Shown: positions 25,267 to 34,409 of the stretch, in pieces
Numbering within the stretch: position 1 is the first letter of the stretch
Layout of the letters: every line of letters starts with the position of its first letter
DNA from: Pseudomonadota bacterium
Lineage (GTDB): Bacteria > Pseudomonadota > Gammaproteobacteria > Burkholderiales > Burkholderiaceae_B
Reading direction: 5' to 3'
Assembly: GCA_023387815.1 (NCBI GenBank)
Contig: JAEWHK010000072.1
Coordinates: 14,766 to 78,765 of the forward strand
DNA length: 64,000 bases
Position numbers and translations under genes: made by a program
The notes under the pieces: model-generated
Seen by the model: the letters and a program-made list of their open reading frames with translations, nothing else
Databases searched by the model: none
What the model was told of the DNA's origin: nothing

Positions 25267-26316
25267 ATGACACAGACCACAGCGAACGCTGAGAGCGATG
25301 ACAAAATAAAGACGCTGGACAGTAAACAGTCGAACGCAGGCGTTGCGGCGGATGCCGAAAGCGTGCGTGCGACGGATGCGTCCACAGAACCAGACAGTTC
25401 CGCAGACCAGGACAGACTTGCTATCGCTGAGACACTGGAGCAGCTGGATCGCGAACTGGTGGGACTTGTACCCGTCAAGCAGCGCATTCGTGATATCGCA
25501 GCTTTGCTGCTCGTGGACAAGCTGCGTGCGGAACGTGGCTTGCGCACGGGTTCCTCTCCCAACCTGCACATGAGTTTTACTGGTAACCCCGGCACGGGCA
25601 AGACCACGGTCGCCATGCGCATGGCCGAAATCCTGCATCGCCTGGGCTATTTGCGGCGCGGCCATTTGGTAGCCGTGACACGCGATGATCTGGTAGGTCA
25701 GTACATTGGACATACCGCGCCGAAAACCCGTGAAGTGCTGAAAAAGGCGATGGGCGGCGTGCTGTTTATCGATGAAGCCTATTACCTGTATCGCCCTGAA
25801 AACGAAAGGGACTACGGCCAGGAAGCTATCGAAATTCTGCTGCAGATCATGGAGAACAATCGCGACGACCTGGTTGTGATCTTTGCCGGGTACAAAGACC
25901 GGATGGATCGTTTTTTTTCCTCGAATCCAGGTATGTCCTCACGCGTCGCCCATCATATCGATTTTCCGGATTATGAATCCCAGGAACTGGAAAAGATTGC
26001 AGACATCATGCTCGATGGTATGCAGTACCGCTTTGATGAAGATGCGCGCAATGCCTTCGCAGACTATATCGTCAAACGTATGCAGCAACCGCATTTTGCC
26101 AATGCCCGAAGCGTACGCAATGCCCTTGAACGCGCGCGCCTGCGGCATGCCTCGCGCATTATGCGCAATCCTACTGATCTCAGTGACGAGACGCTGCAGA
26201 CCATCTCAGACGCAGATATTCGCGCCAGCCGCGTTTTCGACGAGGCCCAGGTGGAACCTGAATCTGACGCCACACGTCATCCGGCCGAGTCAGGTACAGA
26301 CATAACGGAGCGATGA
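25267..26316 (+). CDS. cbbX: CbbX, red-type RuBisCO activase (AAA+)
   Basis: ATPase that pulls on the CbbL C-terminus to release inhibitory sugar phosphates; it needs RuBP and ATP. The 349-aa product has Walker A GNPGTGKT at 106-113 and Walker B VLFIDEAYYL at about 165-174. The sequence GQYIGHTAPKT is the pore loop region. The first 50 or so residues are a polar Ala/Asp/Ser/Thr-rich extension, making it longer than typical CbbX (about 310 aa), and the C-terminus has a similar short tail. It follows cbbS and is joined to cbbY by one base. Confidence 0.96.
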   Translation: MTQTTANAESDDKIKTLDSKQSNAGVAADAESVRATDASTEPDSSADQDRLAIAETLEQLDRELVGLVPVKQRIRDIAALLLVDKLRAERGLRTGSSPNLHMSFTGNPGTGKTTVAMRMAEILHRLGYLRRGHLVAVTRDDLVGQYIGHTAPKTREVLKKAMGGVLFIDEAYYLYRPENERDYGQEAIEILLQIMENNRDDLVVIFAGYKDRMDRFFSSNPGMSSRVAHHIDFPDYESQELEKIADIMLDGMQYRFDEDARNAFADYIVKRMQQPHFANARSVRNALERARLRHASRIMRNPTDLSDETLQTISDADIRASRVFDEAQVEPESDATRHPAESGTDITER

Positions 26317-26317
26317 T

Positions 26318-27082
26318 ATGCTGAGTGCCCTGATTTTTGATGTGGACGGTACCCTGGCTGACACCGAATCGGCCCATTTGCGTGCCTTTAACACCGCTTT
26401 TGTTCTTGCCGGGATGAGCTGGCACTGGAGCGAAGAACGCTATCGGGAACTACTGGCTATCAGCGGCGGCAAGGAAAGGATCGCCTATCACTGGCTGCTG
26501 GAAGACCCTGAGGCAGCCACCAGCACAGAAGCGGCTCGCAAGATCCGCCACATTCATCAGCTGAAAACCGACGAGTATACGCGTCTGGTGCAGGAAGGCC
26601 AGGTCGAATTACGCCCTGGCATTCACCGCCTGATTGTGGATGCCTATTGTTCCGGCCTGCCCATGGCTATTGCAACCACAACCACGCCTGCCAACGTGGA
26701 AGCGCTCTTGCACCATTGTCTTGGCCGGGACTGGCGAAAGTTCTTTGCTGTGATCTGCGACGCCAGTACGCCCGGCGACAAGAAACCTGCACCGGATGTG
26801 TACCTGCATGCGCTCGCCGCGTTGAATGTTCATAGTGGCAATTGCATTGCCTTTGAAGACTCAGAAAACGGCCTGCGTGCGGCTTCAATGGCCGGTATTT
26901 CAACCATCATTACCCCGACAAGTTTCACACGTGATCAGGATTTCAGCGATGCCATGCTCGTTCTTCCGCACCTGGGTGATCCCGAAATACCCATACCCGC
27001 CGGCAATGGCGTTCATCAGACCATGGTGGATATGCTCACGCTCCGCTGCCTGCACGCAGACCCCTTATTGAAAGCCGGATAA
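26318..27082 (+). CDS. cbbY: CbbY, HAD-family xylulose-1,5-bisphosphate phosphatase
   Basis: A 254-aa haloacid dehalogenase-fold phosphatase. Motif I is FDVDGTLADTE near residues 7-17, motif II is the IATTTTPAN stretch, a Lys lies in PGDKKPAPDVY and motif IV is FEDSENGLRAA. In Rhodobacter CbbY destroys xylulose-1,5-bisphosphate, the misfire product of RuBisCO that CbbX dislodges, which explains its place directly after cbbX. A phosphoglycolate phosphatase (CbbZ) is related, but the motifs and context favour CbbY. Confidence 0.88.
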   Translation: MLSALIFDVDGTLADTESAHLRAFNTAFVLAGMSWHWSEERYRELLAISGGKERIAYHWLLEDPEAATSTEAARKIRHIHQLKTDEYTRLVQEGQVELRPGIHRLIVDAYCSGLPMAIATTTTPANVEALLHHCLGRDWRKFFAVICDASTPGDKKPAPDVYLHALAALNVHSGNCIAFEDSENGLRAASMAGISTIITPTSFTRDQDFSDAMLVLPHLGDPEIPIPAGNGVHQTMVDMLTLRCLHADPLLKAG

Positions 27083-27105
27083 ACACATAACTATAGGATG
27101 GAAAC

Positions 27106-28188
27106 ATGAAAACCCTTCAACGCCCTACCCTGACCCAGTTCCTGATTGACGAGCGTCGGCGCTTTCCCGAAGCGGGCGGCGACTTCAATAGTGTCATCCT
27201 CAATATAGCCCTGGTATGCCGTCGTATTTCACATGCAATCGCCTGCGGCGCGCTTGCCGGCGTCCACGGCAGTGCCGGCTCGGTCAATGTGCAGGAAGAA
27301 GATCAGAAGAAACTGGATGTGCTCAGTAACGAGCTGTTCATTGAAGGTAATCACTGGGGCGGTCAGCTGGCAGGCATGGTGTCCGAGGAACTTGAACAGC
27401 CTTACGCCATTCCCCAGCCTTATCGTCGCGGTCCTTATCTGCTGCTTTTCGACCCGCTGGATGGTTCATCAAATATCGATGTCAATGTCTCCGTAGGCAG
27501 CATTTTCTCTGTCTTGCGCACACCGAACCCGGAACGGGAAACGACCGCCGACGATTATCTGCAGCCCGGCACCCAGCAGGTCGCTGCCGGCTATGCCATT
27601 TACGGCCCAGCGACCATGCTGGTACTGACGGTTGGCAATGGCGTGCATGCATTTACCCTCTGCCCACAGGTGGGTGAATTCTTGCTGACGCATCCGAATC
27701 TCAAAATTCCGGAGGACACAAGCGAATTTGCCATCAATACTTCCAACAGCCGCTTCTGGGAAGATCCGGTGCGTCGCTACGTTGACGAATGTGTTGCCGG
27801 TAAATCCGGAGAGCGTGGCAAAGACTTCAACATGCGCTGGATCGCCTCATTGGTGGCCGAAGCCCATCGCATCCTGATGCGAGGAGGCGTTTTCCTATAT
27901 CCGAAGGACACACGCAAGCCGGAACGTAATGGCAGATTGCGCCTGCTCTACGAGGCCAACCCCGTGGGTTTTATCGTGGAACAGGCTGGCGGTCGTGCCA
28001 GTTCCGGGCACGGTCCCATCATGGAGGTCAAACCCGACGACATTCATCAGCGCATCGGCTTCATCTTTGGCTCCAAAAATGAGGTCGAACGGGTTGAAGA
28101 CTATTACAGGCACCCGAGGCAGGTTGATTCGCCCAACCCCCTCTTTCATGAGCGAAGCCTCTTTACGGAATCGGCCAATATGCAATAG
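27106..28188 (+). CDS. cbbF: CbbF, class I fructose-1,6-bisphosphatase
   Basis: Hydrolyses fructose 1,6-bisphosphate in the Calvin cycle, and in many autotrophs also sedoheptulose 1,7-bisphosphate. The 360-aa length is usual. Diagnostic motifs are FDPLDGSSNIDVN around residues 115-127, ending in the metal-binding loop, and NPVGFIVEQAGGRAS toward the C-terminus. It begins 23 bases after cbbY with an AGGATGGAAAC leader. A separate sedoheptulose-bisphosphatase gene is not present in the cluster, so this enzyme probably serves both reactions. Confidence 0.95.
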   Translation: MKTLQRPTLTQFLIDERRRFPEAGGDFNSVILNIALVCRRISHAIACGALAGVHGSAGSVNVQEEDQKKLDVLSNELFIEGNHWGGQLAGMVSEELEQPYAIPQPYRRGPYLLLFDPLDGSSNIDVNVSVGSIFSVLRTPNPERETTADDYLQPGTQQVAAGYAIYGPATMLVLTVGNGVHAFTLCPQVGEFLLTHPNLKIPEDTSEFAINTSNSRFWEDPVRRYVDECVAGKSGERGKDFNMRWIASLVAEAHRILMRGGVFLYPKDTRKPERNGRLRLLYEANPVGFIVEQAGGRASSGHGPIMEVKPDDIHQRIGFIFGSKNEVERVEDYYRHPRQVDSPNPLFHERSLFTESANMQ

Positions 28189-28296
28189 ACGCAATACCGT
28201 CAGCGTTGCGCTGGAGCAGCAGCAAGCTTATGACAATTGAAAACCCTTGGCCGGGTAAGAATTTAGCAGATATCAAACTTTAAAAAGGACAGCACG

Positions 28297-29178
28297 ATGT
28301 CAGAACGCCATCCGATTATTTCCATTACCGGTTCATCTGGCGCAGGAACCACATCGGTCAAGCGCACTTTCGAAAATATTTTTCGTCGGGAGAACGTGAC
28401 AGCCGCTTCCATTGAGGGGGACAGCTTTCATCGGTATAACCGGGCTGAAATGAAAGAGCGGCAGGCGGCCGCCGAGAAAAAAGGCAATGCCAATTTCAGT
28501 CATTTCGGCCCCGATACTAACCTTTTTGCCGAGCTCGAAACCCTTTTCCGCAGCTACAGCGAAACGGGGACGGGCAAACGGCGCAAATACCTGCACGATA
28601 CACTTGAGGCAGCGCCCTACAAACAGGAACCAGGTACGTTTACCGAATGGGAAGAGATTCCCGAAGGAACCGATCTGTTGTTCTATGAAGGGCTGCATGG
28701 CGCTGTCGTACACGAGAAAGTCAATATTGCCCAATATCCCGATCTGCTTATTGGCGTGGTACCTGTCATTAATCTGGAGTGGATACAGAAACTGTGGCGC
28801 GATAAATCCACGCGAGGCTATTCCGCCGAAGCTGTTACCGACACCATTCTCAGGCGCATGCCCGATTACGTCAATCACATTTGTCCTCAATTTTCCCTGA
28901 CTCATGTGAATTTTCAGCGCGTGCCCTGTGTCGATACGTCAAATCCATTTATTGCCAGGGACATCCCGGCTCCGGACGAGAGCCTTGTCGTGATTCGCTT
29001 TGCCAATCCCAAAGGCATCGACTTTCAGTATCTCCTGAACATGGTACACGACTCGTTCATGTCCCGCGCAAACACAATTGTGGTCCCAGGCGGGAAGATG
29101 GAACTGGCCATGCAGCTGATTTTCACTCCCTTTATCTGGCGCATGATGGAACGCAAAAAACGCGCCTCACAGTCATAA
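28297..29178 (+). CDS. cbbP: CbbP, phosphoribulokinase (class I)
   Basis: Phosphorylates ribulose 5-phosphate to ribulose 1,5-bisphosphate, the reaction unique to the Calvin cycle together with RuBisCO. The 293-aa product has an N-terminal ATP loop GSSGAGTTS at residues 12-20 and the prokaryotic PRK stretches EGDSFHRYNRAEMKERQ and FYEGLHGAVVHEKVNIAQ. It lacks the paired regulatory Cys of plant enzymes and belongs to the octameric, NADH-activated bacterial type. An AAAGGA site lies upstream. A 108-base gap separates it from cbbF. Confidence 0.96.
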   Translation: MSERHPIISITGSSGAGTTSVKRTFENIFRRENVTAASIEGDSFHRYNRAEMKERQAAAEKKGNANFSHFGPDTNLFAELETLFRSYSETGTGKRRKYLHDTLEAAPYKQEPGTFTEWEEIPEGTDLLFYEGLHGAVVHEKVNIAQYPDLLIGVVPVINLEWIQKLWRDKSTRGYSAEAVTDTILRRMPDYVNHICPQFSLTHVNFQRVPCVDTSNPFIARDIPAPDESLVVIRFANPKGIDFQYLLNMVHDSFMSRANTIVVPGGKMELAMQLIFTPFIWRMMERKKRASQS

Positions 29179-29188
29179 GGACAACAGT

Positions 29189-31213
29189 ATGAATGTTGCT
29201 GAAAAAATCCCCGTCAGAGAAACCCGTCACGCCGACGCGCTGCGCTTTCTTGCTGCAGATGCCGTGGAACAGGCACAGTCGGGTCATCCCGGCGCGCCCA
29301 TGGGCATGGCTGATATTGCCGAGGTTCTATGGCGTCATCACTTGTCGCACAATCCCGCAGATCCGGCCTGGTTCAATCGTGACCGCTTTGTTATTTCCAA
29401 TGGACATGGGTCCATGCTTCTGTACGCGCTGCTCCATTTGACCGGCTACGATCTGCCATTGGAAGAACTGCGGCAATTTCGACAATTGCATTCGAAAACA
29501 CCGGGACATCCGGAATACGGAATGACGCCGGGCGTGGAGACCACCACAGGGCCGCTAGGTCAGGGGCTGGCCAATGCCGTGGGCATGGCGCTGGCAGAGA
29601 AACAGCTGGCGCAGCGCTATAACCACCCTGGCCATGTGATCGTGGATCACTTCACCTATGTGTTTATGGGTGATGGCTGCCTGATGGAAGGAATCAGCCA
29701 CGAAGTGTGTTCGCTGGCCGGCACATTGGGACTGGGCAAGCTGATCTGCTTTTATGATGATAACAGCATATCCATCGACGGTGAAGTCGACGGCTGGTTC
29801 CAGGATGACACGGCAGCGCGGTTTCGCGCTTACAACTGGAATGTGATTCCGGATGTCGACGGACATAACCCTGCCGCCATCGACTCTGCTATCCGGCAGG
29901 CGAAAGCCCAGGCAAATCGCCAGAACAGACCCACGCTGATCTGCTGCCGCACAAATATTGGACATGGAGCTCCGACGCGTGCAGGCACACATGAGGTACA
30001 TGGCGCCCCCCTTGGTGCTGATGAAATTGCTGCCATGCGTGCGGCACGCAACTGGCGTTACGCCGAATTTGAGCTGCCCGATGATATTGTCGAGGACTGG
30101 AACGCCACCGCTCAGGGCGCGGTACGCCAACAAGCCTGGCAGGAACAATATGACCGTTGGCAGGCCCGATTCCCAGACGATGCCAGGGAACTCGAGCGAC
30201 GCATGACAGGTGAAATTCCCTCGGCAATGACACAGACATTGGACAGTCTGCTCAACGCCAGTGAGGCGCTGCATAAGAAAATCGCAACCCGCAAGGCATC
30301 TCAGCTCGTACTGGAGGAATTGGTTCCCGTTATGCCGGAAATGCTGGGCGGCTCTGCAGATCTCACAGGTTCCAATCTGACTAACGCAAAGTCCTCGGTC
30401 TGGATCAATCACAACAGTCATGGTAATTATCTGAGTTATGGTGTTCGTGAGTTTGGAATGGCGGCTGTCATGAACGGCGTTGCACTGCATGGCGGCTTCA
30501 TTCCCTATGGGGGCACATTCCTTACTTTCTCCGATTATTCGCGCAATGCGATCCGGATGGCCGCGCTGATGAAACAGCGCGTCATTCATGTCTTCACTCA
30601 TGATTCGATTGGTCTGGGCGAAGACGGACCAACGCATCAGCCGATCGAGCATCTGGCCTGCCTGCGCATGATTCCGAACAATCAGGTATGGCGGCCATGC
30701 GACGGTGAGGAAACGGCACAAGCCTGGCGCGCCGTCCTGACGCGTCGCGATGGACCAGGCTGCCTCGTCCTGTCACGTCAGGCCCTGACTCCCTTTTCTC
30801 GTGATGAATCACAACGCGATGCCATATTGCGCGGAGGCTATATCCTGCAGGATGAACAAAATCCACAGGCAGTGGTCATTGCTACAGGTTCTGAAGTGGA
30901 AATTGCGGTCGCTGCGGCAGACCTCCTGAAAAAAGAAGGCATTGTCCTGCGCGTGGTATCCATGCCTTGCGTAGAACTTTTCCACGCCCAGCCAGCCGAA
31001 TGGCGCGAACAGGTACTGCCCGGCGGACTGCCGCGTGTCAGCATTGAAGCCGGTGTCCGCTGGTACTGGCAGAGTGTGGTCGAAGGTGGAACCACGATTG
31101 GCATAGATACATTCGGAGAATCGGCACCCGCTGCGCAACTATATAAACATTTCGGTTTGACGGCAGACGCCATCTGCGAGGCGGTGCGCGCCCAGGTCAG
31201 GTCTGCACCCTGA
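29189..31213 (+). CDS. cbbT: CbbT, transketolase
   Basis: Transfers two-carbon units in the regenerative part of the Calvin cycle, using thiamine diphosphate. The 674-aa chain shows SGHPGAPMGMADIAEVLW near residues 33-50, the cofactor motif GDGCLMEGISHEV and the second domain DSIGLGEDGPTHQPIEHL around 473-490. It lies ten bases after cbbP with an AAGGA site in the gap. Another transketolase probably exists elsewhere for central metabolism; this one is dedicated by context. Confidence 0.96.
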   Translation: MNVAEKIPVRETRHADALRFLAADAVEQAQSGHPGAPMGMADIAEVLWRHHLSHNPADPAWFNRDRFVISNGHGSMLLYALLHLTGYDLPLEELRQFRQLHSKTPGHPEYGMTPGVETTTGPLGQGLANAVGMALAEKQLAQRYNHPGHVIVDHFTYVFMGDGCLMEGISHEVCSLAGTLGLGKLICFYDDNSISIDGEVDGWFQDDTAARFRAYNWNVIPDVDGHNPAAIDSAIRQAKAQANRQNRPTLICCRTNIGHGAPTRAGTHEVHGAPLGADEIAAMRAARNWRYAEFELPDDIVEDWNATAQGAVRQQAWQEQYDRWQARFPDDARELERRMTGEIPSAMTQTLDSLLNASEALHKKIATRKASQLVLEELVPVMPEMLGGSADLTGSNLTNAKSSVWINHNSHGNYLSYGVREFGMAAVMNGVALHGGFIPYGGTFLTFSDYSRNAIRMAALMKQRVIHVFTHDSIGLGEDGPTHQPIEHLACLRMIPNNQVWRPCDGEETAQAWRAVLTRRDGPGCLVLSRQALTPFSRDESQRDAILRGGYILQDEQNPQAVVIATGSEVEIAVAAADLLKKEGIVLRVVSMPCVELFHAQPAEWREQVLPGGLPRVSIEAGVRWYWQSVVEGGTTIGIDTFGESAPAAQLYKHFGLTADAICEAVRAQVRSAP

Positions 31214-31334
31214 GACCTCAACCTGAACGCACATCTTAAATACCATCCTAAACCCGCAACCCAAACCTGCTTCCTAAAACAGCGAAATCCGGGATTTACA
31301 GTTGTGATCCCACCTTTTCCAAAGGAGATAAACC

Positions 31335-32390
31335 ATGGCTCTCATTTCACTAAGACAGTTGCTTGATCACGCTGCAGAACATAATTACGGCATTCCTGCC
31401 TTCAACGTAAATAACCTGGAACAGATTCAGGCCATTATGCAGGCTGCAGTACAGACTGACAGTCCCGTCATTCTGCAGGCTTCGGCAGGTGCCCGCAAAT
31501 ATGCGGGAGAAGCCTTTTTGCGACGCCTGGTGGAGGCCGCGATCGAATCCTATCCGGATATTCCGGTCTGCATGCACCAGGATCACGGTGCAAGCCCGGC
31601 CGTCTGCCAGGCGTCAATCCGCTCGGGATTTTCAAGTGTGATGATGGATGGTTCCTTGCAGGCAGATATGAAAACGCCATCCACCTATGAATATAATGTT
31701 GCGGTCACGCGACAGGTTGCTGATATGGCTCATTGCGTTGGCGTCTCGGTTGAAGGCGAACTGGGCTGCCTGGGTTCCCTGGAATCCGGTCAGGCCGGTG
31801 AAGAAGATGGCTCCGGTGCCGAGGGCATACTGTCACATGAACAGCTGCTGACCGATCCCGAACAGGCAGCAGACTTCGTTGCCCGAACCGGTGTGGATGC
31901 GCTGGCCATTGCCATTGGAACCAGTCATGGCGCCTACAAATTCACGCGCAAACCCACGGGTGATATCCTGGCCATTGATCGGATCCGTGCGATACATCAA
32001 CGCATTCCGGACACGCATCTGGTCATGCATGGTTCCTCTTCGGTTCCCCAGGAATGGCTTGCCATTATTCGTGAGCACGGTGGCGATATCCGTGAGACAT
32101 ATGGCGTGCCTGTAGAGGAAATCTGCGAAGGCATAAAAAATGGGGTCAGGAAAGTCAATATTGATACCGATATCCGACTTGCCATGACAGGTGCAATACG
32201 GCGCTGCATGATGCAAAATGCCTCGGAATTTGACCCACGGAAGTTTTTCAAGGAAGCCACATCCGCGGCGCGCGATATTTGTGTACAGCGATTTGAAGCG
32301 TTTGGCTGCGCCGGACGTGCCTCTTCCATCAAACCTGTGCCGCTGGAAAAAATGGCGCAAATCTACGTGAAAGACGCCGTCGCTGCGTGA
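31335..32390 (+). CDS. cbbA: CbbA, class II fructose-bisphosphate aldolase
   Basis: Zinc-dependent aldolase that joins glyceraldehyde 3-phosphate and dihydroxyacetone phosphate, and also makes sedoheptulose bisphosphate. The 351-aa product has PAFNVNNLEQIQAIM, the zinc-binding CMHQDHGASP motif, EGELGCLGS and GTSHGAYKF with further metal ligands, then VMHGSSSVP. AAAGGAG lies seven bases before the ATG. It is the last gene of the cbb operon, 121 bases after cbbT. No cbbG, cbbK or cbbE follows; those steps must be supplied from elsewhere. Confidence 0.95.
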   Translation: MALISLRQLLDHAAEHNYGIPAFNVNNLEQIQAIMQAAVQTDSPVILQASAGARKYAGEAFLRRLVEAAIESYPDIPVCMHQDHGASPAVCQASIRSGFSSVMMDGSLQADMKTPSTYEYNVAVTRQVADMAHCVGVSVEGELGCLGSLESGQAGEEDGSGAEGILSHEQLLTDPEQAADFVARTGVDALAIAIGTSHGAYKFTRKPTGDILAIDRIRAIHQRIPDTHLVMHGSSSVPQEWLAIIREHGGDIRETYGVPVEEICEGIKNGVRKVNIDTDIRLAMTGAIRRCMMQNASEFDPRKFFKEATSAARDICVQRFEAFGCAGRASSIKPVPLEKMAQIYVKDAVAA

Positions 32391-32410
32391 TGCGAAGTTG
32401 GAGAAACGCG

Positions 32411-32480
32411 GTTTGTATGACGAAACGCCTGTTACGAAGCACGTCATACGAACTGCGTTAAGTGCTACGTATCAGGCGTT
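32411..32480 (+). repeat. Overlapping inverted repeats after cbbA
   Basis: GTATGACG (32415-32422) pairs with CGTCATAC (32442-32449), and AACGCCTG (32424-32431) pairs with CAGGCGTT (32473-32480). The pairs interleave, so the RNA could switch between two folds. They lie in the 3' untranslated part of the cbb transcript. There is no gene in 32391-32711. Confidence 0.5.
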
Positions 32481-32574
32481 ATTCGTTGCGTGTTTCATAC
32501 TGAATGGCTTAATGCGAATAGACTGAATTTCGGCAACAAGTATGACGGCATACAAATCAGTCTGAGAAATGGTG

Positions 32575-32599
32575 AAGGGGCGCTGCTTCAGCGCCCCTT
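32575..32599 (+). terminator. Strong hairpin ending the cbb operon
   Basis: Eleven-base arms AAGGGGCGCTG and CAGCGCCCCTT around a three-base loop, followed by a short CTTCTT. It lies 185 bases after cbbA and is the likely operon terminator. Confidence 0.75.
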
Positions 32600-32644
32600 C
32601 TTGGTGACTGTTGTAGCCGTACCGCCACAACAGGAACACAGACT

Positions 32645-32676
32645 TTAAAAGGCCGAGCCCAGTTGCGAGCCCGGCC
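32645..32676 (-). terminator. Terminator of the formaldehyde-oxidation operon
   Basis: On the minus strand GGCCGGGC and GCTCGGCC form a stem followed by TTTTAAAG, 36 bases after the stop codon of the glutathione-dependent dehydrogenase gene. Confidence 0.7.
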
Positions 32677-32711
32677 AATTCTCTTTCACAGAGAAAATCT
32701 CCAGATCACGA

Positions 32712-33824
32712 TCAGTCGAACGTCACCACAGAACGGATAGACTTGCCTTCATGCATCAGGTCGAAAGCTTCGTTGATCTTCTCAATAGGCATGACATGTG
32801 TGATCAGATCATCGATATTGATTTTGCCTTCCATATACCAGTCAACAATTTTTGGCACGTCGGTCCGACCCCTTGCGCCACCGAAAGCAGAACCCTGCCA
32901 GACGCGACCTGTCACCAGCTGGAACGGACGAGTGGAAATTTCCTGACCGGCGCCGGCAACCCCGATGATGGTGCTCTTGCCCCAGCCTTTGTGGCAGGAT
33001 TCAAGCGCCTGTCTCATCAGATTGACGTTACCAATACATTCGAATGTGTGATCCGCACCGCCTTTGGTAAGATCTACCAGATAAGGCACGATGTCCCCTT
33101 CCACTTCTTTGGGATTGACAAAATGCGTCATACCAAACTTGCGGGCCAGTTCTTCGCGCTCAGGATTGATATCCACGCCGATAATCATATCAGCGCCGGC
33201 CATTCTGGCTCCCTGCACCACGTTCAGTCCGATTCCGCCCAGGCCAAACACGATAACCTTTTCGCCGGGCTGAACTTTCGCGGTGTAGATAACAGCACCG
33301 ACACCCGTGGTCACACCGCAGCCAATGTAGCAGACCTTTTCAAAAGGTGCATCTTCGCGGATTTTTGCCAGTGCTATTTCAGGCACAACAGTGTAGTTGG
33401 AGAATGTGGATGTACCCATATAATGGAATACGTCCTTGCCGTCCAGCTTGAATCGACTCGTGCCGTCAGGCATCAGACCCTTGCCCTGTGTGGCACGAAT
33501 GGCGCCGCAAAGATTGGTCTTGCGTGACAGGCAGAATTCACAGTTGCGACATTCCGGCGTATATAAAGGAATCACGTGGTCACCGGGTTTAAGGGTGGTT
33601 ACACCCGACCCTACTTCTACCACAACGCCAGCGCCTTCATGCCCTAAAATGGCCGGGAAAATACCTTCAGGATCATCTCCGGATAATGTGAACATATCCG
33701 TGTGGCATACACCCGATGCCTTGATTTCTACCAGTACTTCGAAGGCACGTGGCCCTTCGAGCTGTACCGTTTCGATCGTGAGTGGTGCCCCCGCTTTGGT
33801 GGCAACAGCGGCTTTTGTTTCCAT
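32712..33824 (-). CDS. adhC: S-(hydroxymethyl)glutathione dehydrogenase (class III alcohol dehydrogenase)
   Basis: Oxidises S-hydroxymethylglutathione, the adduct of formaldehyde and glutathione, to S-formylglutathione with NAD. The 370-aa enzyme shows the catalytic zinc site (GVCHTDMFTL and GHEGAG), the four-Cys structural zinc loop CRNCEFCLSRKTNLC and the Rossmann GLGGIGLNVVQGA. It belongs to the AdhC/FlhA/FrmA class, clear from HMGTSTFSNYTVV-type residues. An AGGAG site precedes the ATG by eight bases. It forms a two-gene operon with gfa, placed back-to-back with the cbb operon, and removes the formaldehyde that MxaFI makes. The S-formylglutathione hydrolase gene is not in the window. Confidence 0.95.
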   Translation of the reverse strand: METKAAVATKAGAPLTIETVQLEGPRAFEVLVEIKASGVCHTDMFTLSGDDPEGIFPAILGHEGAGVVVEVGSGVTTLKPGDHVIPLYTPECRNCEFCLSRKTNLCGAIRATQGKGLMPDGTSRFKLDGKDVFHYMGTSTFSNYTVVPEIALAKIREDAPFEKVCYIGCGVTTGVGAVIYTAKVQPGEKVIVFGLGGIGLNVVQGARMAGADMIIGVDINPEREELARKFGMTHFVNPKEVEGDIVPYLVDLTKGGADHTFECIGNVNLMRQALESCHKGWGKSTIIGVAGAGQEISTRPFQLVTGRVWQGSAFGGARGRTDVPKIVDWYMEGKINIDDLITHVMPIEKINEAFDLMHEGKSIRSVVTFD

Positions 33825-33839
33825 TACTTCAACTCCTGC

Positions 33840-34409
33840 TTAAGATGCGTGCTTTGATTTTGCAACATGCGTTGCGATGACATCCATCAACGCGGGCGAC
33901 AGGCAGTCATAAGGAGGCAGACCCAATTCATTGAGTCGCGCACGAATACCGTTCATGTCTGCCGGATCAGTGCCGGTTTCGATGATTGACGATACAAACG
34001 CAGCAAACGTTGGTGCGGACCAGCCGGTTTCCGGAGAACGTTCTGTATGGATAAAATCCAGTCCGTAAAACGGATGTTGCGTGTTTTCGATACGACCATA
34101 CATGTGCACGCCACAACCGGTGCAAGCATGTCGCTGGATGGCAGCGGATTCATCAACCACTTTGAGTTTGTTCTCATTGGCAGTTACCTGCACCGCTTCC
34201 TTGGGTACAACTGCCACCTGGGAAAACAGTGCACCGGCAGGACGCCAGCACTTTGAACAACCACAAAGGTGATTATGAGCTGATTGCGAATTGATATTCA
34301 CTTCTACCCGATCTGTTTCGCAATCACATACCAGTTTGCCACCGGTAAAATTATTGTCTGTTTTTGCCTGAACGCCATTGTTAACGGCTGGATGAATATT
34401 GTAACTCAT
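33840..34409 (-). CDS. gfa: Gfa, S-(hydroxymethyl)glutathione synthase (GFA/CENP-V fold)
   Basis: A 189-aa zinc protein from the ATG at 34409 (GGAG six bases upstream); the frame is open 34 codons further but that part is not family-like. Zinc ligands are seen in LVCDCETD, CGCSKCWRP and HACTGCGVHMYGR. The sequence starting YNIHPAVNNGV is characteristic of Gfa. The protein was described in Paracoccus as accelerating the condensation of formaldehyde with glutathione, though later work has questioned whether it is a true enzyme. It precedes the dehydrogenase gene by 15 bases. Confidence 0.94.
   Translation of the reverse strand: MSYNIHPAVNNGVQAKTDNNFTGGKLVCDCETDRVEVNINSQSAHNHLCGCSKCWRPAGALFSQVAVVPKEAVQVTANENKLKVVDESAAIQRHACTGCGVHMYGRIENTQHPFYGLDFIHTERSPETGWSAPTFAAFVSSIIETGTDPADMNGIRARLNELGLPPYDCLSPALMDVIATHVAKSKHAS

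Noticed and set aside
27106..28188. Separate sedoheptulose-1,7-bisphosphatase
   Set aside because: Only one phosphatase gene is present and its motifs are those of class I fructose-1,6-bisphosphatase.
29555..30721. Leftward frame of 388 aa within cbbT
   Set aside because: Antisense shadow of transketolase, whose motifs are unmistakable.
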